15,123 nt of DNA from a bacterium (GTDB taxonomy: Bacteria > Planctomycetota > J058 > JAJDCP01): contig JAUIEM010000246.1 of the NCBI GenBank assembly GCA_030428695.1, positions 1-15,123 of the forward strand, in the 5' to 3' direction. Of the stretch, positions 10,029 to 15,123 are shown piece after piece (position 1 is the stretch's first letter; each line of letters begins with the position of its first letter). The notes under the pieces were generated by a model. The model had not been told where the DNA came from. It searched no databases and saw only the letters and a program-made list of their open reading frames with translations. The position numbers and the translations under genes were made by a program.

Positions 10029-10060
10029 GGGCGGAGCCCCGCGCAGGCGGCTGCGCAGCC
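10029..10060 (-). terminator. Weak candidate terminator/hairpins downstream of the usp gene
   Basis: Downstream of the usp stop, the minus strand has the perfect 12-bp palindrome GGCTGCGCAGCC (10049-10060) and then GGGC-TCC-GCCC followed by GGAAATTTT. The stem is short and the T-run only four, so intrinsic termination is uncertain. Confidence 0.25.
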
Positions 10061-10072
10061 GGGCAAGCGGCC

Positions 10073-10960
10073 TCAGCTGCGCTTGACGCTGATGCCGATC
10101 CGCTCCGGCACGTGGGGCACCGTCAGGACCGAGCAGGGGGCGAGCTGCACGACCTGCTCGGCGACGCTGCCGAGCAGCTTGCGCTTGAGGTTGTTCTTGC
10201 CGTGGGTCCCGCACACGACGAGGTCGACGTCGAGCTCGGTGGCGACATCGACGACCTGCTCGGCCGGGTCGCCGACCTTGACGAGGACCTCGTGCGCGAC
10301 GTCGCGGTCCTTCCACAGCTGACGGACGGCCTGCTCCGCGTCCTTCTTGGCCTTGCTGTAGAAGTCGTCGAGCTCGGCCGCCTTGCCGTAGCGGCTCGGC
10401 CGGTTGAGCACGTGGAGCAGGACCAGCGTCGCGTCGAACAGCCCGGCCGTGTAGGCCGCGAGCTCCTCAGCGGGCGCGGAGGCCGTCGACAGGTCGGTCG
10501 GGCAGAGGATCTTCGCCGGCACCTCGGTCGCCTGCGGGGCCCGGACCATCCACACCGGGCAGGAGCCCAGGCGCACGATCTTCTCGGTGAAGCTGCCGAG
10601 CAGCACCCGCCCGTAGCCCGTCTCGCCGTGGGTGCCGCAGACGATCAGGTCGACCTTGTTGCGGCTCGCCCAGTCCGAGGCCATGTAGGCCGGCGTGCCC
10701 TCGACGACCACCCGGCGTACCTTGGCATCGGGCCCGAGCTGGGCCTCGACGAAGGCGTCGAGGGCGTGCTTGTCCTCGGCGCTGTGCTCGTGGACCGTCG
10801 GGATCGGCTTGCGCAGGCGCTGCGAGCGTCCCTTCTCGACCCGCCGCACGTAGAGCGCGGTCAGCGAGGCCGAGACCTTCTCCGCCAGCTGGGCGGCGGT
10901 CTTGAGGGAGGCGCCGGAGTACTCCGAGAAGTCGATCAGGGCGAGGATGTGTCCGATCAT
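10073..10960 (-). CDS. Universal stress protein with two tandem Usp domains
   Basis: 295 residues, twice the single-domain length. Domain 1 (about 1-142) begins GHILALIDFSEYS and ends with GTHGETGYGRVLLGSFTEKIV...PVWMV. Domain 2 (about 148-285) begins AKILCPTDLSTAS and ends with GTHGKNNLKRKLLGSVAEQVV...SVLTV. Both carry the G-2X-G-9X-G-S nucleotide-binding signature, so both probably bind ATP. It is a soluble cytoplasmic protein linked to stress survival; the exact target is unknown. AAGGA lies 6-7 nt before the ATG at 10960. It has its own candidate promoter and a different role from the downstream SOS cassette, from which it is separated by 170 bp. Confidence 0.92.
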   Translation of the reverse strand: MIGHILALIDFSEYSGASLKTAAQLAEKVSASLTALYVRRVEKGRSQRLRKPIPTVHEHSAEDKHALDAFVEAQLGPDAKVRRVVVEGTPAYMASDWASRNKVDLIVCGTHGETGYGRVLLGSFTEKIVRLGSCPVWMVRAPQATEVPAKILCPTDLSTASAPAEELAAYTAGLFDATLVLLHVLNRPSRYGKAAELDDFYSKAKKDAEQAVRQLWKDRDVAHEVLVKVGDPAEQVVDVATELDVDLVVCGTHGKNNLKRKLLGSVAEQVVQLAPCSVLTVPHVPERIGISVKRS

Positions 10961-10993
10961 CGTGTGTCCTTGATGATGAAGAACAGAGCGTCG

Positions 10994-11022
10994 ATCCTAC
11001 CCGACCGCCGGGCTGCTCTCAA
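10994..11022 (-). promoter_or_regulatory. Candidate sigma-70-type promoter of the usp gene
   Basis: On the minus strand TTGAGA (11017-11022, 5/6) and TAGGAT (10994-10999, 4/6) are 17 bp apart. The predicted start is near 10987, giving a leader of about 27 nt. The -35 overlaps the last codon and stop of the upstream GH13 gene, so usp can be transcribed independently. Confidence 0.45.
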
Positions 11023-12776
11023 CGCCGTTCCGGTGCCCAGAGCGCGCTGCCGTTGGCCGGCAGCTCGACCGTCCAGGCCCCGCCCCCAACCTTCCAGCGG
11101 CCCGCCGTGCCGAGCTCCTCGAGCTCCTCACGCACCTTCTGGCCCTTGCGCCAGCCGACGCTGCCGGGGCGGAAGCTCAGCTCCCGCGGCGCGTCGTCGA
11201 GGTTGAGGGCGACGGCGACCGCATCCCGCCCCTCGCCGCGCGCGAACAGGTAGAGGCCGTCGTCGGCCTTGAGCGTCTTCCAGGCCGTCGAGCGCAGGCC
11301 CGGCAGGCTGCGCCGCAGGGCGCCGAGCCGGGTCACCCGCGCGTGGATCGCCTGTTCCCAGGCCGCCTCGTCCCAGGGGAAGCAGCGCCGGCAGTCCGGG
11401 TCGCCCTCGCCGCGCAGCCCGACCTCATCCCCGTAGTAGACGCAGGGCACGCCGGGGAAGGTGAACTGGAGCACCAGGGCCTGCAGCAGCCGCGCGTCGC
11501 CAGCCCCGCCCGCGGCCTGCTCGGCGAGGGTGCGCAGGCGCGGGGTGTCGTGGCTGCCGAGGATGTTCAGCATCGCCCGCCGGGCTGGCTCCGGCGCTTC
11601 CCCCGCGATCGCCTGCAGCCGCGCGTCGAGCTCGCGGACGTCGAAGGAGCGCTGCAGCACCCCCTGCAGCACCGCGTCCCGGAAGCGGTAGTTCGTCGCG
11701 CCGTCGAACTCGTCCCCCTGCAGCCAGGGCCAGGGGTCGCCCCAGATCTCGCCGATCAGCCAGGCGTCCTCGTCGCAGTCCTTGACGACGGCGCGGAACT
11801 CCTCCCAGAACGGGTGCTCGATGTCGGTGACCGTGTCGAGCCGCCAGCCGGCGATCGGGAAGCGCTCGTGCCACAGGCGCACGCTGTCGAACAGGTAGGC
11901 GCGCACGTCGGGATGGTCGGTGTTCAGCTCGGGCAGGCCGTCGTGGCCGGACCAGCAGCGGTAGTTCGGAGGATTGTCGCGCACCGCGTCGCCCTCGATG
12001 AAGTACCAGTCCCAGTAGGGCGAGTCGGCGCCCCGGGCGCGGCAGTCGGCGAAGGCGAAGAAGTCGGTGGAGGTGTGGTTGAACACCCCGTCGAGCACGA
12101 CCCGCATGCCGCGCTCCTCGAGGGCCGCGCACAGCCGGGTCAGCGCCTCGTCGCCGCCGAAGGCCGGGTCGACCTGGCGGTGGTCGCGGGGGTTGTACTT
12201 GTGGTTCGAGGGGGCGAAGTAGATCGGGTTGAGGTACAGCACCGAGACCCCGAGGGCCTGCAGGTGGTCGAGGCGCGCGACGATGCCGTCGAGGTCGCCG
12301 CCGAAGTGGTTGCCGAACTCCGGCCGGCCGCCCCAGGCCTGGGTCCCACGGGGGTTGTTCGAGGCGTCGCCGTCACAGAAGCGCTCGGGGAAGATCTGGT
12401 ACGCGACCGCGTCGCCGAGCCACTCCGGGCTCTCGAAGCGCCGCGCCTCCCGCTCGATCGGGCCGACGGCGAGGACCGAGTTCTGGCCGCCGTGGCCGTC
12501 CGGCCGGCTCTGGCGCGCGGCCGGATCCGGTTCCCAGCGCTCGCCGTCGAGCACGAACTTGTAGGCGTAGAAGCCCGGCGTCAGCTCGAGCGTGACCTGC
12601 CAGGAGCCGTCGCGCCGGCGCTCCAGCGGGTCGGCGCCGGAGTCCCAGGCGTTGAAGTCGCCGGCGACGGCGACGCGCTCGACATCGCGGCGGGCGGGGA
12701 AGCGGAAGCGGACCTCGTACAGCTCCTGGGCAGGCAGCCCGGAGACGAGGAGCAACAGGAGAAGCAGACGTCGCAT
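11019..12776 (-). CDS. Exported GH13 alpha-amylase family glycosidase with N-terminal glycogen/starch-binding domain
   Basis: 585 residues. A signal peptide (MRRLLLLLLLVSGLPAQE) predicts export. Residues about 20-100 form a CBM48/AMPK-type E-set domain (VAVAGDFNAWDSG...GSWQVTLELTPGFYAYKFVLDG). The GH13 barrel follows, with region I VVLDGVFNHTS, nucleophile D314 (GWRLDTVTDI), acid/base E343 (LIGEIWGDPW) and stabiliser D410 (LGSHDTPR); the catalytic triad is complete. The C-terminus is a beta domain. Layout and motifs resemble the neopullulanase/cyclomaltodextrinase/maltogenic amylase group, so it probably hydrolyses alpha-1,4 links in starch, pullulan or maltooligosaccharides outside the cytoplasm; the exact specificity is not readable. 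GAGG precedes the ATG at 12776. It stands alone, with no other sugar-use genes next to it. Confidence 0.92.
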   Translation of the reverse strand: MRRLLLLLLLVSGLPAQELYEVRFRFPARRDVERVAVAGDFNAWDSGADPLERRRDGSWQVTLELTPGFYAYKFVLDGERWEPDPAARQSRPDGHGGQNSVLAVGPIEREARRFESPEWLGDAVAYQIFPERFCDGDASNNPRGTQAWGGRPEFGNHFGGDLDGIVARLDHLQALGVSVLYLNPIYFAPSNHKYNPRDHRQVDPAFGGDEALTRLCAALEERGMRVVLDGVFNHTSTDFFAFADCRARGADSPYWDWYFIEGDAVRDNPPNYRCWSGHDGLPELNTDHPDVRAYLFDSVRLWHERFPIAGWRLDTVTDIEHPFWEEFRAVVKDCDEDAWLIGEIWGDPWPWLQGDEFDGATNYRFRDAVLQGVLQRSFDVRELDARLQAIAGEAPEPARRAMLNILGSHDTPRLRTLAEQAAGGAGDARLLQALVLQFTFPGVPCVYYGDEVGLRGEGDPDCRRCFPWDEAAWEQAIHARVTRLGALRRSLPGLRSTAWKTLKADDGLYLFARGEGRDAVAVALNLDDAPRELSFRPGSVGWRKGQKVREELEELGTAGRWKVGGGAWTVELPANGSALWAPERR

Positions 12777-12980
12777 CGCGGACCTCGAGGGAAGTGTGTC
12801 ACCCCCCTGGTGGCGACGACCGACGCGATCCGGACACCCCGGCGAGGATTTTCGGGCACAGGCAGTGTCAGCCCGTCTGATTCACCGGGCTCAGCGCTCG
12901 TGACTCACGGGGACTCGCGATGCCGATCCCGATGGAGAGCAGACGGGGCAGGGCTCCCCGCATCGAAGGTTCCCACCGCC

Positions 12981-13208
12981 TCAGGGCGTGTCGGTCTTGA
13001 TCGACAGCGCGTGGATCTCGCGGGTCAGGTGGTCACCGACCGCCGCGTAGACCATCTTGTGCTGCTCGATCAGGGTCTTGCCCGCGAAGGCGGGCGAGGT
13101 GACGTAGACGGCGAAGTGGTCGGAGGTGCCGGTCAGGTCGGTCACCTCGCACTCGCACGAAGGGATGTGGCTCTCGATCATCTGCTTGACGTCGCCGACG
13201 CTGAGCAT
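12981..13208 (-). CDS. BolA/IbaG-family protein
   Basis: 75 residues from the ATG at 13208, which has GGAG 6 nt upstream. The sequence HFAVYVTSPAFAGKTLIEQHKMVYAAVGDHLTREIHALSIKTDTP is the BolA fold core, with the invariant HALxxKTxTP ending. BolA proteins work with monothiol glutaredoxins in Fe-S cluster trafficking. The Cys pair C18 and C20 in the loop (SCECEV) could contribute to cluster binding. A longer frame starting at 13364 is open but its extra part overlaps the divergent promoter region and is not BolA-like. The upstream neighbour is the divergent glycosyltransferase. No glutaredoxin gene lies in the window. Confidence 0.92.
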   Translation of the reverse strand: MLSVGDVKQMIESHIPSCECEVTDLTGTSDHFAVYVTSPAFAGKTLIEQHKMVYAAVGDHLTREIHALSIKTDTP

Positions 13209-13241
13209 GGTCGTCTCCGCTTGTGGCGCTGGCTCCAGGGT

Positions 13242-13270
13242 TTGACAGCCCGGGCCGGCGGGGATAGGGT
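13242..13270 (+). promoter_or_regulatory. Sigma-70-type promoter of the glycosyltransferase gene
   Basis: A perfect TTGACA (13242-13247), a 17-bp spacer and TAGGGT (13265-13270), a -10 form common in GC-rich genomes. Transcription would start near 13277, giving a leader of about 68 nt. It lies in the 136-bp space divergent with the bolA-like gene. Confidence 0.55.
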
Positions 13271-13344
13271 GCCCCCGAACTCTACCCGATGCGCCGTCGA
13301 GGGGGAAGCCTCTCGCGGCCCGGGCGCGGGGGCCCTTCCCAGCG

Positions 13345-14469
13345 ATGCGCATCGCCATGGTCACACCTGCCTATCCGCTGCGCGGCGGCATCGCCAAGCT
13401 GAGCGCGCTGCTGGCCCAGAACCTGATCGCGCGCGGGCACACGGTGCATCTCTTCTCCTTTACGCGCCAGTACCCCGAGCTGTTGTTCCCCGGCAAGACC
13501 CAGTACGTCGAGGGGCCGGACCCTCATCCGGTGCCGAGCACCGCGCTGATCGACGTGCTCAACCCGCTGACCTGGGCGCGCACCGCCTTCGCGGTCGCGG
13601 ACTTCGTCCCCGACCTGGTGCTGTTCCGGTACTGGATGCCCTTCTTCGCGCCCTGCTACGCGAGCATCGCCGGTCTGCTGCGCATGCGCCGGCTCAAGGT
13701 CGCGCTGCTGGTCGACAACGCGCTGCCCCACGAGCCGCGGCCGGGCGACGCCGCGCTGACGAAGCTCGCGCTGTGGCAGGCCGACGCCTTCGTGACGATG
13801 ACCGGCTCGGTGCGGGCCCAGCTGGAAGAGCTGCGCCCGGGGCTTCCGACCACCTTCGCCCACCACCCGATCTACGAGCTGAAGGATGCGGGGCTGACGA
13901 AGGCCGAGGCGCGCGCGAAGCTCGGTATCACGCGGCCCCGCTGCCTGGTCTTCTTCGGCCTGGTACGCCACTACAAGGGCGTCGACATCCTGCTCGAGGC
14001 CCTCGCGCGCTGCGACGATCCGGAGCTGGAGCTCGTCGTCGCCGGTGAGTTCTACCTGCCCCGCAGCCGCTACGAAGAGCTGGTGCGCAGGCTCGGCATC
14101 GCGGAGCGGGTGCGCTTCGAGGACCGCTTCGTCCCGGAAGATGAGGTCGGCGCCTGGTTCGCGGCGGCCGACGCGATCTGCCTGCCCTACCGCCACGCGA
14201 CGCAGAGCGGACCGGCCTACCTCGCCTACCAGTTCGGTGTGCCGGTCATCGCCTCGGCCGTCGGGGGCCTCGCCGAGGTGGTCGAGGACGGGCGCAGCGG
14301 ACTGCTCGCCGCCCCCGAGCCGGAGGCCTTCGCCGCGGCCATCCGCCGCTTCTACGACGAAGAGCTCGAGCAGCCCCTGCGGGCGGGGGTGGTGGAAGTG
14401 CGCGAGCGCTTCGGCTGGGACCCCCTGTGCGCGGCGGTCGTCGAGGCCGCGGAGTTGGTGCAACTGTAG
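13345..14469 (+). CDS. Glycosyltransferase family 4 protein (GT-B fold)
   Basis: 374 residues. The N-terminal Rossmann half starts MRIAMVTPAYPLRGGIAKLSA, with the glycine-rich acceptor-side loop and LIARGHTVHLFS. The C-terminal half has the GT4 pattern: VFFGLVRHYKGVDILLEAL, LVVAGEFY, RVRFEDRFVPEDEVGAWFAAADAICLPY, then TQSGPAYLAYQFGVPVIASAVGGLAEVVEDGRSGLL. This is the nucleotide-sugar donor site, although the glutamate of the usual EX7E is not obvious in the TQSGPAY variant. It should move a sugar from an NDP-sugar to an envelope or exopolysaccharide acceptor in the cytoplasm; the substrate is unknown. The ATG at 13345 has no clear ribosome binding site but is the only sensible start. No other polysaccharide gene is adjacent. 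Confidence 0.9.
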   Translation: MRIAMVTPAYPLRGGIAKLSALLAQNLIARGHTVHLFSFTRQYPELLFPGKTQYVEGPDPHPVPSTALIDVLNPLTWARTAFAVADFVPDLVLFRYWMPFFAPCYASIAGLLRMRRLKVALLVDNALPHEPRPGDAALTKLALWQADAFVTMTGSVRAQLEELRPGLPTTFAHHPIYELKDAGLTKAEARAKLGITRPRCLVFFGLVRHYKGVDILLEALARCDDPELELVVAGEFYLPRSRYEELVRRLGIAERVRFEDRFVPEDEVGAWFAAADAICLPYRHATQSGPAYLAYQFGVPVIASAVGGLAEVVEDGRSGLLAAPEPEAFAAAIRRFYDEELEQPLRAGVVEVRERFGWDPLCAAVVEAAELVQL

Positions 14470-14545
14470 GGTTGCAGCTCAAGGCGATCCCGAGTGTAAG
14501 GGTCGCAAGCGCGTTCCGTTTCATTATGGGTCGCATTTCCAGCTT

Positions 14546-14560
14546 TCCGTGACACACGGA
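14546..14560 (+). promoter_or_regulatory. Inverted repeat, candidate enhancer site for the sigma-54 promoter
   Basis: TCCGTG-ACA-CACGGA is a perfect dyad about 150-160 bp upstream of the sigma-54 element, within the usual range for activator binding sites. Identity as an activator site is inference. Confidence 0.3.
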
Positions 14561-14706
14561 CCGCGTCCCGTTGCAGCGCCGCTAAACAGTGCGACAGGGA
14601 TGATTCTGCGCGCAGGCGGCCGCCTCCACCGCATCCGTGCGGTTTTCTCCCCTGCCTCGCTCTCCCGTCGCAGCTTTCCGGACCTCCGGGGATTTCTTCC
14701 CGCATG

Positions 14707-14722
14707 TGGCACAGCGCTTGCA
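14707..14722 (+). promoter_or_regulatory. Sigma-54 (RpoN) promoter
   Basis: TGGCACAGCGCTTGCA matches the -24/-12 consensus TGGCACG-N4-TTGCW at every defined base except one (A for G at position 7), with the required GG-GC spacing. Transcription should start near 14733, about 42 nt before the ATG at 14776. Such promoters need an AAA+ activator; none is encoded in the window. Confidence 0.8.
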
Positions 14723-14775
14723 CTGCTTTCTCCACGTACCGAAGCCACGCACCGACGGAGCAGGGGGCCCCGACC

Positions 14776-15123
14776 ATGAGAAAGCTGTCCACACTCTTGA
14801 CGATCGCCACATTGTCGTTGCTGTTGATCGTGACCGGCTGCGAAGAGAGCAGCAGCAGCAGCGGCGGAAGCTCGAACCAGATCAACGCCGGCGGCGGCAC
14901 CGCGACGCCCGGCACCTCGACGCCGACGACGCCGACCACCCCGACGACGCCGACCACTCCGACGACGCCGACCACCCCGACGACGCCGACCACTCCGACG
15001 ACGCCGACCACTCCGACGACGCCGACCACCCCGACGACGCCGACCACCCCGACGACGCCGGTCGCCGGGGATCCCGTCTACGTCACCGACGGCTCGAACG
15101 ACCAGGTGCTGATCCTCGACTCC
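14776..15123 (+). CDS. Partial lipoprotein: lipobox, Thr-Pro spacer, start of YVTN/NHL-like propeller
   Basis: 116 codons are open from the ATG at 14776 to the window edge. Residues 1-22 form a lipoprotein signal (MRKLSTLLTIATLSLLLIVT, then Gly-Cys) with a lipobox VTGC and Cys22. A Ser/Gly-rich linker follows, then about 14 Thr-Pro-Thr triplets (residues 52-95) encoded by 18-bp units. The last part, DPVYVTDGSNDQVLILDS, looks like the first blade of a YVTN or NHL beta-propeller. It is therefore probably a surface- or periplasm-exposed propeller tethered by a long, extended and possibly O-glycosylated spacer. AGGGGG lies 8 nt before the ATG. Expression is predicted to depend on sigma-54. The C-terminal fold is only glimpsed. 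Confidence 0.8.
   Translation, partial: MRKLSTLLTIATLSLLLIVTGCEESSSSSGGSSNQINAGGGTATPGTSTPTTPTTPTTPTTPTTPTTPTTPTTPTTPTTPTTPTTPTTPTTPTTPVAGDPVYVTDGSNDQVLILDS
14929..15054 (+). repeat. 18-bp coding tandem repeat, seven units
   Basis: Seven units of ACGCCGACCACYCCGACG, each encoding TPTTPT. They differ only at one silent C/T position (Thr ACC or ACT); units 2, 4 and 5 have T. The lack of other changes suggests recent expansion or gene conversion, and copy number may vary between strains. Confidence 0.9.

Larger units (their letters stand above)
14470..14775 (+). other. 306-bp non-coding region upstream of the Thr-Pro lipoprotein
   Basis: No convincing gene lies here. It holds a small hairpin straddling the glycosyltransferase stop (TGCAAC-N6-GTTGCA, 14459-14476, no T-run), an inverted repeat TCCGTG-ACA-CACGGA (14546-14560), a palindrome AGGCGGCCGCCT (14614-14625), a direct repeat CAGCTTTCCG (14540-14549 and 14671-14680), an inverted repeat CCGGA-CC-TCCGG (14678-14689) and the sigma-54 promoter at 14707-14722. 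This density fits a regulatory region. Confidence 0.6.

Noticed and set aside
7707..10322. 871-codon open frame on the plus strand across imuB, imuA, lexA and usp
   Set aside because: Shadow frame covering four well-recognised genes on the other strand; its repeat peptides (AGVRPAPAFVC) are the reverse reading of the repeat array.
12777..12980. Possible RNA gene or terminator between the GH13 and bolA-like genes
   Set aside because: Only a small odd palindrome CGTGA-C-TCACG (12899-12909) is seen. There is no stable hairpin with a T-run, no tRNA-like fold and no clear promoter pair.
11343..14048. 901-codon open frame on the plus strand across the GH13 and bolA-like genes
   Set aside because: Antisense to GH13 with an intact catalytic triad and to the BolA-family gene; no recognisable domains.
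14352..15047. Minus-strand frame encoding a long Val-Gly-Val repeat
   Set aside because: It is the reverse reading of the Thr-Pro coding repeat and of the glycosyltransferase end. The plus-strand lipoprotein has a promoter, ribosome binding site and signal peptide.

Overview
GC-rich window (very few stop codons in any frame) from a Gram-negative-type bacterium. It encodes lipoproteins with lipoboxes, a PEGA/TPR membrane protein, an SOS mutagenesis cassette (lexA-imuA-imuB-dnaE2) and a near-consensus sigma-54 promoter. The style of ImuB/DnaE2 and the N-terminal domain of the large membrane protein suggest Planctomycetota, Myxococcota or a related deep lineage. That assignment is an inference from protein style, not a search result.

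Layout. 1-120 (-): start of a solute-binding lipoprotein that runs off the window. 278-3280 (+): a 1000-residue membrane-anchored protein with an N-terminal DUF4388-like part, TPRs, one TM segment, a PEGA domain and a beta-propeller. 3297-9902 (-): the cassette, transcribed lexA > imuA > imuB > dnaE2. imuA/imuB overlap by 23 bp and imuB/dnaE2 by an ATGA, so translation is probably coupled. 10073-10960 (-): tandem-domain universal stress protein. 11019-12776 (-): exported GH13 alpha-amylase-type enzyme. 12981-13208 (-): BolA-family protein. 13345-14469 (+): GT4 glycosyltransferase. 14776-15123 (+): start of a lipoprotein with a Thr-Pro spacer followed by a propeller-like sequence, behind a sigma-54 promoter.

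The cassette works as one SOS-induced unit. LexA represses it. ImuB, a catalytically dead Y-family homologue with a clamp-binding motif, and ImuA, a RecA-like accessory protein, support the error-prone polymerase DnaE2. Three related sites with a GACA half-site lie around a promoter upstream of lexA and are the best LexA operator candidates.

The most unusual feature is inside imuA. A segment of about 609 bp (7966-8574, exactly 203 codons) of dispersed-type repeats interrupts the ImuA reading frame between the core domain and its conserved C-terminal 38 residues. It contains hexanucleotide arrays at both ends, a five-unit array of roughly 42 bp units with a palindromic core, and several oligonucleotide repeats. 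Every array unit is 36, 42 or 45 bp, so the frame survives. The predicted product is a normal-sized ImuA (about 265 residues) carrying a disordered loop of about 203 residues.
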